This document shows positions 1 through 10,401 of a stretch of DNA of 48,524 nt, piece after piece (position 1 is the first letter of the stretch; every line of letters begins with the position of its first letter). The notes under the pieces were generated by a model. The model made no database searches. It was not told where the DNA came from and was given only the letters and a program-made list of their open reading frames with translations. The stretch is from WTJO01 sp965660165 (GTDB taxonomy: Bacteria > Pseudomonadota > Alphaproteobacteria > Puniceispirillales > Puniceispirillaceae): NCBI GenBank assembly GCA_965660165.1, contig CBFHYU010000015.1, positions 1 through 48,524 on the forward strand. Direction: 5' to 3'. The translations under genes and the position numbers were made by a program.

Positions 1-92
1 CCTCCCCACAGCTTATCGCAGCGTATTACGTCCTTCATCGCCTCTCAACGCCAAGGTATCCACCAAATGCCCTTAAGACGCTTGATCGCACC
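1..92 (-). rRNA. rrl: 23S rRNA, 5' end only (cut by window edge)
   Basis: Read on the minus strand the first ~92 bases match the conserved start of bacterial 23S rRNA, including the GGTGGATACCTTGGC block followed by GAGGCGATGAAGGACGT. The molecule continues beyond the left edge, so only the 5' end is present. The exact 5' nucleotide is approximate. It is the third element of the leftward operon that starts with 16S rRNA. Confidence 0.93.
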
Positions 93-276
93 GTATACGA
101 AGGCAGTATCTAAATACTACCAATATACGGAACGCAAGCAATGCATATGAATGCGGTCAAGCTTCATATGCAAATGTTCTTGAGATCTAATCACTTACAT
201 TATCAAATAGCTACCAATTATAAAATTGGCTAATTCATTCCAATATATACCTATAATCGCGATTTTTTCGCAAAAA
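93..276 (-). other. tRNA-Ile to 23S spacer without tRNA-Ala
   Basis: This A/T-rich spacer between tRNA-Ile and 23S rRNA is where most alphaproteobacterial operons carry tRNA-Ala(TGC). I looked on the minus strand for a tRNA-Ala acceptor stem, a TGC anticodon loop and a T-arm GGTTCGA and found none. Nothing else recognisable is present. The whole 16S-23S spacer is only about 320 nt. Confidence 0.75.
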
Positions 277-353
277 TGGTAGGCACGGGCAGAGTTGAAC
301 TGCCGACCTCACGATTATCAGTCGTGCGCTCTAACCAGCTGAGCTACGCGCCT
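277..353 (-). tRNA. tRNA-Ile (GAT)
   Basis: A complete cloverleaf can be drawn on the minus strand. The acceptor stem AGGCGCG pairs with CGTGCCT, the D-arm contains TAGCTCAGCTGG, the anticodon loop is CTGATAA with anticodon GAT between CACGA and TCGTG, the T-arm contains GTTCAAC, and the CCA end is encoded (277-279). It decodes AUC/AUU isoleucine codons and lies in the usual place for tRNA-Ile in the 16S-23S spacer. Confidence 0.97.
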
Positions 354-405
354 GTATATATATCGGAAGGAATTCATGGATGGTGATGCAATATCCACCT
401 GAAAC

Positions 406-1898
<1,493 letters not shown>

Positions 1899-2203
1899 AG
1901 ATTGTCCGTACAATCATCTGCCGAAGCGGATAATTGCGTGGATGGTTGCCTCAACTTAAGTTTTATCCATGAGCTAAGAAACACTTCTTTGTAAAAAGAA
2001 ATAAATCTGTGATTCATTGGAATTCGTTAAGCCGAAACTATGTGTACATAGAACGATACCGATTATATGATATCGCTGCCCACGAATCCCTTTCAACATC
2101 TAACAATTTCAAAAAGCGTTCCAAATCCAAATGACCACTTTTTCAAAAGCGCTCATCTTGCGGATTTGGACTGTCACCGCCGCAGAACCGCAACGGTTTG
2201 GGG
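1899..2203 (-). other. rRNA operon leader with a putative processing stem
   Basis: The ~300 nt between the rRNA promoter and 16S carries no gene. In the transcript, the leader segment complementary to 1928-1937 (GCAATTATCC) can pair with the trailer segment complementary to 388-396 (GGATATTGC) with a single bulge. Such flanking complementarity is what RNase III uses to release pre-16S RNA. I could not identify a convincing boxA antitermination site by eye. Confidence 0.5.
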
Positions 2204-2290
2204 GTTATAGAGCGAACACCCCGTTACTGTCAAACCCTAAAATCAAAAAAATGTCATTTTTTTTTCATTTTTTTGGTTTTTAATCTCAAC
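2204..2290 (-). promoter_or_regulatory. rRNA operon promoter with UP-like A/T element
   Basis: On the minus strand a perfect -35 TTGACA (complement 2228-2233) is separated by 18 nt from the -10 TATAAC (complement 2204-2209). Just upstream of the -35 (2240-2290) lie long A and T tracts resembling an UP element, the RNA polymerase alpha-subunit contact found at strong rRNA promoters. The direction, strength and position ~300 nt before 16S all fit the rRNA promoter. No second promoter copy is evident in the leader. Confidence 0.8.
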
Positions 2291-2753
2291 CCATTGAAAA
2301 ATATATGTTTTTCTTTTATCCATTGTTTCTGTTTTTGCCTGTCTTTTCACATATAAATCGCCGGTATTTCGGCGCATATAATATAAGGCGTACACAGAGA
2401 CAGAAAAAAATGGCTGAACTCGGTCATTTCCAGCTAATAAGACTGATTCAACGATTAAAAATCTGATTCTGTTATCGTGCCAATCTGTTGCTGGAGGATC
2501 ATGATAGCGTGTTTTTTGGCTGATTGTAAACACTATCTTGGCGTTTTTGGTCTAAAAGATGCATGAAAATGTTTGACCTGAACAGATAGTGACGATAAAT
2601 ATGAAAAGAATCAGCAATTTAGAAATGAACGTGAAAGATAACATTAAACTTCAATTTCGGTTTTTGTTACATAGTGCGGTAAATTTTCTGTCCACAGCAC
2701 AGGTTAAGACTAGTTTTCACCCAATATTTTTGTTTGGAGTTTTGGTTATCACC
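2291..2753. other. Intergenic region between rRNA promoter and M23 peptidase gene
   Basis: Upstream of the M23 gene, this T-rich stretch contains no supported gene. A reading frame on the minus strand (2243-2533) has low-complexity content and overlaps the rRNA promoter. The M23 frame is open back to 2589, so a longer N-terminus is formally possible. The promoter for the rightward gene must lie here but I cannot place it confidently. Confidence 0.5.
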
Positions 2754-4298
2754 ATGACAAGCGCGAATCTTACAGTGTGCCGAATCACAACCAGCTTTCG
2801 CAACATTGCTGCAATTGCCATGTTTGCACTTAGCGCATGGCTTATGTTAGGGCTGTCTGTATCTGCTGGCTATGCAGCAAATGGCAGTGCATCTACGCAG
2901 GTTACCAGAAACATGCCTGCAAGCGCGCTTTCTTCTGGACTGAGTGATGAGATGATCAGGCGCAGCACATTAGAGCCGCGCCCGCGTCCTCATTTTGCAG
3001 AAGCATGGGGTGGTGAGACTGTTGATATTATTTTGCCGAATCCAAGACCTTCTTTGATGGATATGTTGCCTCGGTCAACACGCACCCTGTCTGAAATGGT
3101 CGAACGGGAAACAGGCAAACAGCTAAAAACCACCATAGAGCTAACGCTTAGCAATGGAGATACGCTGGCAAAAATTCTGAAAAAGGCTAAATTTACAAAT
3201 CAAGAAATTGCCGCTGTTTCAAGCTCGCTATCAACCCATCTGAATTTACGCAAATTACAGGTAGGCACGCGCTTTACCGCTGGTATTGATACAGCAGAGA
3301 CCCCTATTGCTCTTCAAATTCATTTGCCTGCCCATAAACAAGCTAAGATAGATAATGTCGAAAATGGCTTTCTTGACCATTATGTCTTGCATCATCCAGA
3401 ATATGACCAGCATAAGGGCTGGATGACTGTAAAAGCGATTAGACCTGTAACCACAGAGCTTGTGCATGCAGGCAGTCAAATAGATGTATCGCTATATAAC
3501 GCCGCTAAAGACGCGAACATACCGCTTGAAGCACTTGATGAATTTGTAACTGTGATGGGCTTTTCTGTCGATTTTCAGCGTCAAATCAGAAATGGTGACA
3601 GTTTTGAGCTGGTATTCCAGAAATCAGTTGATTCTCTGTCAGGTGAGGTGATGGCGCAAGGCAAGCTTCACTATGCTGGCATTGTGCTGTCTGGTAAGAA
3701 AATGGGATATTTTAGATTTGTGCATGCCAATGGACGGGTTGGCTGGTACGACAGCAAAGGCGAATCTGCGGTACGCACCTTGATGCGGACACCTGTGAAT
3801 GGCGCACGCATTAGCTCAGGCTATGGCATGAGGCGTCACCCCACAAAAGGATATAATGCCATGCATAAGGGCATTGATTTTGCCGTACCAACAGGCACGC
3901 CTATTTTGGCGGCTGGTTCTGGCCAAGTTGAATTTTCTGCTTGGAATGGTAGTTATGGCAAATATATCCGAATCAGGCATAGCTCAACCTATAAAACTGC
4001 CTATGCCCATCTGTCAGGCTTTGCCGCAGGCATCAGAAAAGGTGTCTCTGTAGAACAAGGGCAAGTCATCGGATATGTTGGCTCAACAGGCCGATCAACA
4101 GGCCCGCACCTGCATTACGAGATTCTGGTCAATAATCGCAAAGTAAATCCAGTTACGGTAAAACTGCCAACAGGCAAGTCTGTGCCAGCATCAGAAATGG
4201 CTGAATTTAACAAGCAGGTTAAGCGAATCAAAGACCAAATGTCTAACAGCGTCACGCCGCAATATGCAGGGATAAGCGTTACTACCCCGCTTTATTAA
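2754..4298 (+). CDS. M23-family (LytM) metallopeptidase, secreted
   Basis: Periplasmic peptidoglycan endopeptidase of the M23/LytM type, or an amidase activator of that fold. From the ATG at 2754 (514 residues) the N-terminus is a signal peptide: a basic start, then a hydrophobic stretch ending near the AGYAA site around residue 40. A middle region (about 120-185) resembles the LysM/OapA-like segment found before M23 domains. The C-terminal M23 domain keeps all zinc ligands: H371 and D375 in HKGID, and H452-x-H454 in HLHYE. It is therefore probably catalytically active, unlike EnvC or NlpD. The frame is open to a GTG at 2589 and an ATG at 2601. I prefer 2754 because the signal peptide begins there, although a weak GGAG lies 15 nt upstream. 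It probably acts in cell-wall growth or separation. The exact substrate bond is not predictable. Confidence 0.88.
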   Translation: MTSANLTVCRITTSFRNIAAIAMFALSAWLMLGLSVSAGYAANGSASTQVTRNMPASALSSGLSDEMIRRSTLEPRPRPHFAEAWGGETVDIILPNPRPSLMDMLPRSTRTLSEMVERETGKQLKTTIELTLSNGDTLAKILKKAKFTNQEIAAVSSSLSTHLNLRKLQVGTRFTAGIDTAETPIALQIHLPAHKQAKIDNVENGFLDHYVLHHPEYDQHKGWMTVKAIRPVTTELVHAGSQIDVSLYNAAKDANIPLEALDEFVTVMGFSVDFQRQIRNGDSFELVFQKSVDSLSGEVMAQGKLHYAGIVLSGKKMGYFRFVHANGRVGWYDSKGESAVRTLMRTPVNGARISSGYGMRRHPTKGYNAMHKGIDFAVPTGTPILAAGSGQVEFSAWNGSYGKYIRIRHSSTYKTAYAHLSGFAAGIRKGVSVEQGQVIGYVGSTGRSTGPHLHYEILVNNRKVNPVTVKLPTGKSVPASEMAEFNKQVKRIKDQMSNSVTPQYAGISVTTPLY

Positions 4299-4320
4299 CA
4301 GCCAATTGGAGCGTGTTAAG

Positions 4321-5079
4321 ATGCGCCTTGAGCAGATATGGCGATTTCCGTTTAAGGGGTTTTCAGGCCAACAGGCAAACACAATGGCGGTTGAGGCAAA
4401 CCGCCTATTGCCAGGCGATAGACAATTTGCAATCAGCACAGGCCATCCTGCTAGTAATGAAAAACTATCTTCAGGCTGGTGTGCAAAACGCCATTTTATC
4501 CAGCAATCAATGGTGCCTGAACTTGCTGGCTATCAGCTAGAATATACGCCTGAAACAGCAGAATTTTCACTCTATAAATCTGGCAAGCATCTGATTACAG
4601 CGCCTCATAATGGGCGCCATCTTATCACCCAGACATTAGCTGCAGAAATACCTCGCGCCTTTTCAGGCACGCCGCAGCTGGTAGAGCTTGGCGATGGTGG
4701 CTATACAGATACAGCCGCCCCTTGGATAAGCCTATGTAGCACAGCCTCGCTAACTGCCTTTGCCAGCGCAACACACACTATTCCAGATAATAGGCGGTTC
4801 AGGCTTAATCTTGTTATCGAGCATGACACGCCATTTGATGAATTTTCATGGGCAGGACATAGTATTATGATTGGCGATCATGTCAGAATTGAGATTATCG
4901 AGCCTGTCGGAAGATGTAGTGCTATCAATGTTCACCCAGATAATGCGCAGATAGATGCTGATCATTTAGCCAGAATGCCTATATTGTTTGGTCATTCAGA
5001 TTTGGGCATGTTTGCACGTATCTTAGAGGGCGGCATTATCAACAAAGGAGACGAGGTTCGCTTAGGCAACCGCCTCTGA
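4321..5079 (+). CDS. MOSC-domain protein
   Basis: A 252-residue protein of the MOSC superfamily (molybdenum-cofactor sulfurase C-terminal domain, YiiM/mARC-like). The N-terminal segment starting IWRFPFKGFSGQ is the usual MOSC N-terminal beta-barrel strand. The core contains FRLNLVIE and the conserved cysteine in PVGRC, about residue 197, followed by the INVHP and FGHSDLG blocks. MOSC proteins bind or transfer Moco-linked sulfur, or reduce N-hydroxylated compounds, using this cysteine. The actual substrate here is unknown. The ATG at 4321 has GGAG nine nt upstream. A TTG at 4306 is in frame but sits on the ribosome site. Its 3' end overlaps the convergent DUF4167 gene by 18 bp. It lies only 22 nt after the M23 gene, so co-transcription is likely. 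Confidence 0.85.
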   Translation: MRLEQIWRFPFKGFSGQQANTMAVEANRLLPGDRQFAISTGHPASNEKLSSGWCAKRHFIQQSMVPELAGYQLEYTPETAEFSLYKSGKHLITAPHNGRHLITQTLAAEIPRAFSGTPQLVELGDGGYTDTAAPWISLCSTASLTAFASATHTIPDNRRFRLNLVIEHDTPFDEFSWAGHSIMIGDHVRIEIIEPVGRCSAINVHPDNAQIDADHLARMPILFGHSDLGMFARILEGGIINKGDEVRLGNRL

Positions 5080-5580
5080 TGCTTCTTCAGGCTTGGTATC
5101 TGATTCTTCAGCAGAAACCGTTTTTTTAGACCGTTTTCTCGCTGGTTTTTTTGCCTCTGATGCGGCCTGCTTATCTTCGCTATCTTCTGCTGTGTCGCCA
5201 GTGTCGCCAGAATCATTAGCATCGGCAGTAACAGCATCATCTTCTTCTGATTTATTCATATCACCATGCTGTGCCTGACGGCGCTCTTCATGGGCTTTTT
5301 TCTGCTGTTCTGCGGCCTGCAATATTGTCTGATAGATACGATAATAATGGTCAGCAAATTGAGAAAATGCCTCAGCAGATATGCGCTCACCTGCAGCATT
5401 CGCATCATGTGCAAGGGCAGTATATTTCTCAAATAATTGCTGTGCATTGCCGCGAAGCCTACCTTCTGGGCCGTTCGACTCAAACGTAGTATTTCGGTTA
5501 AACGAAGACTGCCCATTACTATTATTGCGGCGTCCGCGTCCTCGTGAACGCTTCTGATGCTGGCTCTGATTCTGTCTCAT
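5062..5580 (-). CDS. DUF4167-family protein, disordered and charged
   Basis: A 172-residue protein with three parts. Residues 1-30 are rich in Arg, Asn, Gln and Gly (RGRGRRNN). A conserved block at about 40-95 contains RLRGNAQQLFEKYTALA and a following FADHYYRI helix, which is the DUF4167 signature. The tail is long and acidic, Ser/Ala/Lys-rich, with a basic patch KKPARKRSKK. DUF4167 is found almost only in Alphaproteobacteria and lacks an assigned function. The composition suggests an RNA- or nucleoid-associated protein, which is inference. It lies downstream of prmC in the same direction after 270 bp, a common alphaproteobacterial order. It converges with the MOSC gene, overlapping by 18 bp. 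Confidence 0.9.
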   Translation of the reverse strand: MRQNQSQHQKRSRGRGRRNNSNGQSSFNRNTTFESNGPEGRLRGNAQQLFEKYTALAHDANAAGERISAEAFSQFADHYYRIYQTILQAAEQQKKAHEERRQAQHGDMNKSEEDDAVTADANDSGDTGDTAEDSEDKQAASEAKKPARKRSKKTVSAEESDTKPEEASEAVA

Positions 5581-5850
5581 TAAAAATCCACTATGATAAT
5601 TTTAGGTTAGCCTGTGCCAACGCTTCATAAAATATGCTATCTGGGAATTGCATCTAACAGGCGATTTTCATCTCTGGCCTGTTTTCTTCCTTCTTTTGAC
5701 CATGATTAGGCATAATAATCAAGTAAATTCGTCACAATTCTGTCATTATTGGCATTTGAAACTCACGATTGGCTGTTCTGTAATTCATATGATCTGCACA
5801 AGAATATACCTGCTCATTCGGCCAAGATAACCTATGCCGATAACAGGGGC

Positions 5851-6711
5851 TTATTGGGGCGGTTTTTTTGCGACGCCAAGCACTCTGATATGGCCAGCTA
5901 GGTCATAATAATGGCCATGCAGAAATAGCCCTGCTGCTTGTGCGATTGCGCTCACCTGCGCGTGCTGACCCGCTCCAATTTCAATCAGACATAGCCCATC
6001 ATCTGAGATATAGGCTGGCAGTTGCGGCAATAGGCTATGATAGGCATCAAGCCCTGTTTTGCCTGCAAATAGCGCTTGGTGAGGGTCAAATAGGCGCACA
6101 TCATCACTAAGCGTTGCATCATCCTGTGCGATATAGGGCGGATTTGCCAAAATCAACTCATAATGGCCATCAAGGGCACTGCACCAGTCACTTACCTGAA
6201 ATTCTGCACGTTTGGATAACGACAGGCGGGCAGCATTGGCACGCGCTTGGGCAACTGCAAGGGGCTGGCAATCTAGCCCGACCCCGCTTGCATGAGGCAA
6301 GCTGTCAAGCACAGATAATAATAAACATCCCGTACCAGTCCCTAAATCAGCTATCCTGAGCTGGCTATCTCCGCGCGCTGATGCCCAAGCAATCGCTGTT
6401 TCCACAAGTATCTCGCTATCTGGTCTAGGATCAAGTGTGGCGCTGTTGAGATAAAAATCATGGCGATAAAAACTGCGCACACCACGCATTCTGCTAATTG
6501 GCTTTCCGATGTTACGATCTGCTAATAGCCTCTTAAGCCTGTCATGTTGGTCTGCATCAAGCGCTATCCTCTCATGGCTAAATACAGGGCTATCACGCCC
6601 AATAGCAAGCCCGATAAGCCAGCGTGCATCTAGCCGTGCTGAGGGGCTGTTCACAAGCTGGCGAGCAATGTCCGTAACCAGCTGTCTAAGATCATTACCG
6701 CCAAGATGCAT
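5851..6711 (-). CDS. prmC: Peptide chain release factor N5-glutamine methyltransferase
   Basis: PrmC (HemK) methylates the glutamine of the GGQ motif of release factors RF1 and RF2, using S-adenosylmethionine, to raise termination efficiency. The 286-residue length is typical. The SAM-binding glycine loop is DLGTGTGCLLL and the catalytic NPPY motif lies in ILANPPYIA, placing it firmly in the N6/N5-glutamine family. The N-terminal helical domain, which contacts the release factor, is present. It starts 5 nt after the prfA stop, so enzyme and substrate are made from one transcript. Confidence 0.97.
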   Translation of the reverse strand: MHLGGNDLRQLVTDIARQLVNSPSARLDARWLIGLAIGRDSPVFSHERIALDADQHDRLKRLLADRNIGKPISRMRGVRSFYRHDFYLNSATLDPRPDSEILVETAIAWASARGDSQLRIADLGTGTGCLLLSVLDSLPHASGVGLDCQPLAVAQARANAARLSLSKRAEFQVSDWCSALDGHYELILANPPYIAQDDATLSDDVRLFDPHQALFAGKTGLDAYHSLLPQLPAYISDDGLCLIEIGAGQHAQVSAIAQAAGLFLHGHYYDLAGHIRVLGVAKKPPQ

Positions 6712-6716
6712 TTGCG

Positions 6717-7811
6717 CTATGCTGATGCATTATCGCTATTACCTTCGGCAAGGCGAGCTGCCTGATCTTCGGCAAGCAATGCATCGATTACTTCATCTAG
6801 CGCTTCACCTGCTAGCACCTTATCCAGCTTATATAAGGTTAGGTTAATGCGGTGATCTGTAACACGGCCTTGCGGAAAATTATAGGTGCGGATGCGTTCC
6901 GATCTATCACCAGAGCCAACTTGCCCTTTGCGAGAGGCGGCACGTTCTGCCTGTTGGCGGGCACGTTCTGCATCATATAATCTAGCACGCAATATCTTCA
7001 TCGCCTTTGCGCGATTTTTATGTTGTGATTTTTCATCTTGCTGGCTTACCACAATTCCTGTTGGAATATGGGTGATACGCACCGCTGAATCTGTGGTGTT
7101 CACAGATTGCCCGCCAGGCCCTGAGGCTCTAAACACATCTATTCGCAAATCTGATTCATTGACCTCAATATCAACATCTTCCGCTTCTGGAAGTACAGCG
7201 ACTGTCGCAGCTGAGGTATGAATCCTGCCGCCTGTTTCTGTTTCAGGCACGCGCTGGACACGATGCACCCCTGATTCAAATTTCATCTTGGCAAACACAT
7301 CCTGACCAGAAATAGTCGCCGTTGCTTCTTTATAGCCGCCAATCCCTGTTTCCGAGATTTCCATAATCTCGAACTTCCAGCCAAAACGGCTGGCAAAACG
7401 CTGATACATTCCAAATAGATCAGATGCAAATAGCGCTGCTTCTTCACCACCTGTGCCAGCACGCACTTCTAAGATAGCGTTACGGCTATCATCTGTATCA
7501 CGCGGCAATAGCAGAATTTTAAGATGCTGTTCTGCATCATCCAGCTCAGGGGTAAGCTGGTCAATTTCAAGCTGAGCCATCTCAAGCATTTCAGCATCAT
7601 CCTCTGCAGATGAGATGATGTCATGCGCCTCGTCCAAATTCTGTTTGAGCTTTTTGACAGTTTCAACCTGCTCAGCAACTGGCCGCAATTCAGATAGCTC
7701 GCGAGACAGGCTAGCAAGCTGATCAGGGCTAAGAGATGCTGAGGCGGCCAGCTCTTCTTCAATTTGTTGGCGGCGAGCTAATACTCGGTTCATATTGTCA
7801 TCAAGACTCAT
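6717..7811 (-). CDS. prfA: Peptide chain release factor 1
   Basis: RF1 recognises UAA and UAG and triggers peptidyl-tRNA hydrolysis. The protein has 364 residues from the ATG at 7811, which has GGGA nine nt upstream. The frame is open to 7889, but that extension has no family support. The codon-recognition motif is of the P-x-T type (PET in RVPETETGG), marking RF1 rather than RF2, whose motif is SPF. The catalytic GGQ occurs in GPGGQSVNTTDSA and is the target of the product of the next gene, prmC. It sits 58 nt downstream of hisS and 5 nt upstream of prmC. Confidence 0.97.
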   Translation of the reverse strand: MSLDDNMNRVLARRQQIEEELAASASLSPDQLASLSRELSELRPVAEQVETVKKLKQNLDEAHDIISSAEDDAEMLEMAQLEIDQLTPELDDAEQHLKILLLPRDTDDSRNAILEVRAGTGGEEAALFASDLFGMYQRFASRFGWKFEIMEISETGIGGYKEATATISGQDVFAKMKFESGVHRVQRVPETETGGRIHTSAATVAVLPEAEDVDIEVNESDLRIDVFRASGPGGQSVNTTDSAVRITHIPTGIVVSQQDEKSQHKNRAKAMKILRARLYDAERARQQAERAASRKGQVGSGDRSERIRTYNFPQGRVTDHRINLTLYKLDKVLAGEALDEVIDALLAEDQAARLAEGNSDNASA

Positions 7812-7869
7812 ACTATTCATTCCCAAAACAGTGGATATGCAAGACGGGCTGGCAGAAACGCTTCTGACG

Positions 7870-9129
7870 CTAATTAGATGGCAGGCCAAGCTCTGAGCGC
7901 AGATGGGATATCAGATCTGAAGATGAGATATCTTGCTGACTGCCAGTATTCATATCCCTAAGAACAACCTGATCACGGCTAAGCTCGTCAGAGCCAGCAA
8001 TAATACTGTACTGGCAGTTTAGCTTATCGGCTGATTTCATTTTCTTGCTCATATTGCCAGAATGTATCATCACTACACCCACGCCAGCTCCGCGCAAGCG
8101 ATGTGCAATCTCAAAACATCCTGTAACAGCCTCGCTATCTGCTGCAAAAATCGCAATCTGCTTGCCAGAAGGAGGCGGCGGTGAAGCGAGCAGAGCAAGC
8201 CGCTCAATCCCTGCAGCAAAGCCTACCGCAGGAAGCGCAGGCCCGCCAAGCATCTCGCTTAATCCATCATAACGGCCACCGCCAAGCACAGTGCCCTGAG
8301 CGCCTAATTTATCCGTGATAAATTCAAATGCGCTATGGGCGTAATAATCAAGCCCGCGCACCAGCAACGGATCATAATGCCATGCAATCCCTGCCTTATC
8401 TAGCAATTTCGTGACCATCTCAAAATGCTGTTTTGCCTCATCTGTCAGCGAGTCTGCAAGACGTGGTGCATCTGCAAGTATCTTTTTGTCTGTCTCATTT
8501 TTTGAATCAAGAATTCTGAGTGGATTGGTTGCAAGCCGCCTTTTGCTATCTTCAGACAGCTGGTCTTCAAACGCAGCAAGATAGCCAAGAAGCGCAGTGC
8601 GATAGCTGTCTCGGCTTTGAGTATCACCAAGCGAATTTAGATGAAGTGTGGTATCAGCCAACACCCCTAATGCCTCTAGGATATGGACACCAAGACCAAT
8701 AATTTCAGCATCAGCAGAAGGCCCTGCTATTCCGATTAGCTCAGCCCCTATTTGGTGGAACTGGCGCATTCTGCCTTTTTGCGGACGTTCATATCTGAAC
8801 ATAGGCCCATGATAAAACCATCTATGTGGCAATGATTGTGTTAACCCATTGCTGATCACGGCACGCATACAGCCAGCTGTGCCTTCAGGGCGAAGCGTAA
8901 GAGAGCTTCCACCCCTATCTTCAAAGCTGTAGGTTTCTTTTGTGACTACATCAGAGCTAGCACCAAGCGGGCGCGAAAATACGTCGGTAAATTCAAATAT
9001 AGGCGTTGCCATATCATCAAAACCATACTGTGAGGCAATATTCTGGGCTGTAGTGACAGTATGATTATAGCGGGCGCGCTGTTCTGGAAGCTGATCTGTT
9101 GTGCCGCGTACTGGCTGCAAAGCAGGCAT
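7870..9129 (-). CDS. hisS: Histidyl-tRNA synthetase
   Basis: Class II aminoacyl-tRNA synthetase charging tRNA-His, 419 residues, the normal length. Class II landmarks are visible: the LRPEGT motif, motif 2 in FRYERPQKGRMRQFHQIG, the histidine-specific LVRGLDYYAHSAFEF block, and motif 3 near GGGRYDGL. The C-terminal anticodon-binding domain (about 320-419) is complete. It starts within the stop codon of ispG (TAATG, 1 nt overlap), so translation is coupled. It is in one operon with ispG upstream and prfA-prmC downstream. Confidence 0.97.
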   Translation of the reverse strand: MPALQPVRGTTDQLPEQRARYNHTVTTAQNIASQYGFDDMATPIFEFTDVFSRPLGASSDVVTKETYSFEDRGGSSLTLRPEGTAGCMRAVISNGLTQSLPHRWFYHGPMFRYERPQKGRMRQFHQIGAELIGIAGPSADAEIIGLGVHILEALGVLADTTLHLNSLGDTQSRDSYRTALLGYLAAFEDQLSEDSKRRLATNPLRILDSKNETDKKILADAPRLADSLTDEAKQHFEMVTKLLDKAGIAWHYDPLLVRGLDYYAHSAFEFITDKLGAQGTVLGGGRYDGLSEMLGGPALPAVGFAAGIERLALLASPPPPSGKQIAIFAADSEAVTGCFEIAHRLRGAGVGVVMIHSGNMSKKMKSADKLNCQYSIIAGSDELSRDQVVLRDMNTGSQQDISSSDLISHLRSELGLPSN

Positions 9130-10274
9130 TATTCTAATCCTTTTACTGGCGATGATATATGCGTGGCAGTATCTGCATCTGACATACCTTCTGCCAGCTT
9201 GCGTTCGACCATCGCAACAACATGCTCAACAATATCTTCATTGCTGATGCGGTGATCAGCAAGACCTGAGATATATATCTGATGCGTGCCTTTGCCGCCG
9301 CCAGTAAGCCCGATATCTGTCTCGCGTGCTTCACCTGGCCCATTGACCACACAGCCAATAATAGACACTGTTAGTGGCTGGTTGATATGGGCAAGCCTGT
9401 CTTCAATTTCCTGAACCGTGCTGATCACATCAAATTGCTGGCGCGCGCAAGACGGGCAGGAAATAACCGTCACACCACGCCGCCTTAGCCCCAGTGTTTT
9501 CAGCATTTCATAAGCAACCTTCACTTCTTCGGCAGGCGTTGCAGATAACGACACACGAATTGTATCACCAATCCCTGCCCATAACAGATTGCCAAGACCA
9601 ATCGCAGATTTCACCGTGCCAGCACGTTGCCCGCCTGCTTCTGTGATGCCAATATGTAATGGACAATCAATCGCATCCGCAAGCTGTTGATACGCAGCTA
9701 CTGCCATAAATACATCTGATGCTTTTACAGAAATCTTAAATTCATGGAAATCTAGCTCTTGCAGATAACGCGCATGTTCAAGGGCTGATTCAACCAACGC
9801 TTCTGGGCATGGTTCGCCATATTTTTCTAGCAGATGACGTTCTAGCGATCCACCATTTACCCCGATACGCATAGACGCGCCATGTGCGCGCGCTGCTGCA
9901 ACAACATCCTTGACGCGATCTGCACTGCCAATATTACCAGGATTTATTCGCAAACAAGCAGCCCCTGCTTCAGCCGCTTCAATAGCGCGTTTATAATGAA
10001 AATGAATATCTGCAACAATCGGCACAGGGCTTTGGCTAACAATATGCTTCAAGGCGGCGGTGCTTGCTGCATCAGGACAGGATACCCGCACAATATCTGC
10101 ACCAGCTTCGGCAGATTGGGTGATTTGCGCCAGCGTTGCATCAATATCTGTTGTCAGGGTATTGGTCATTGTCTGCACCGATATAGGCGCATCCCCCCCA
10201 ACAGCAACAGACCCTACCATGATCTGTCTGCATTTTCGGCGTTCAATCTGCCTATATGGACGTATTTGGCTCAT
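9129..10274 (-). CDS. ispG: 4-hydroxy-3-methylbut-2-enyl diphosphate synthase
   Basis: IspG (GcpE) carries out the penultimate step of the non-mevalonate isoprenoid pathway, reducing methylerythritol cyclodiphosphate to HMBPP with a 4Fe-4S cluster. The 381-residue protein begins with a TIM-barrel half containing VGGDAPISVQTMTNT. The C-terminal half carries the cluster cysteines C273 and C276 (SCPSC) and C308 (GCVVNGPGEA), with the conserved glutamate after NGPG. All key residues are present. The organism therefore uses the MEP route. The gene overlaps hisS by 1 nt and follows the rodZ-like gene after 127 bp. Confidence 0.97.
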   Translation of the reverse strand: MSQIRPYRQIERRKCRQIMVGSVAVGGDAPISVQTMTNTLTTDIDATLAQITQSAEAGADIVRVSCPDAASTAALKHIVSQSPVPIVADIHFHYKRAIEAAEAGAACLRINPGNIGSADRVKDVVAAARAHGASMRIGVNGGSLERHLLEKYGEPCPEALVESALEHARYLQELDFHEFKISVKASDVFMAVAAYQQLADAIDCPLHIGITEAGGQRAGTVKSAIGLGNLLWAGIGDTIRVSLSATPAEEVKVAYEMLKTLGLRRRGVTVISCPSCARQQFDVISTVQEIEDRLAHINQPLTVSIIGCVVNGPGEARETDIGLTGGGKGTHQIYISGLADHRISNEDIVEHVVAMVERKLAEGMSDADTATHISSPVKGLE

Positions 10275-10401
10275 CCGGTCTAATGATCCTGAATTGCAAT
10301 CTGAACTTCAAAACGGCTTCTAGCAGCCCCTGATATGTAACAAGATATGCGCGCCTTTCGGAGCTATAGCATATCCTATGCTAGACAGTATAGAGGATAG
10401 G

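Noticed and set aside
2243..2533. Minus-strand frame of 96 codons
   Set aside because: It overlaps the rRNA promoter and UP-like tracts, ends in Lys/Phe-rich low-complexity sequence and has no ribosome site.
5648..5830. Plus-strand 60-codon frame in the prmC-DUF4167 gap
   Set aside because: No Shine-Dalgarno site, no recognisable composition or motif. I see nothing supported in the 270 bp gap.
7812..7889. Upstream in-frame extension of prfA
   Set aside because: It would overlap hisS, has no family similarity, and the ATG at 7811 has a good ribosome site.
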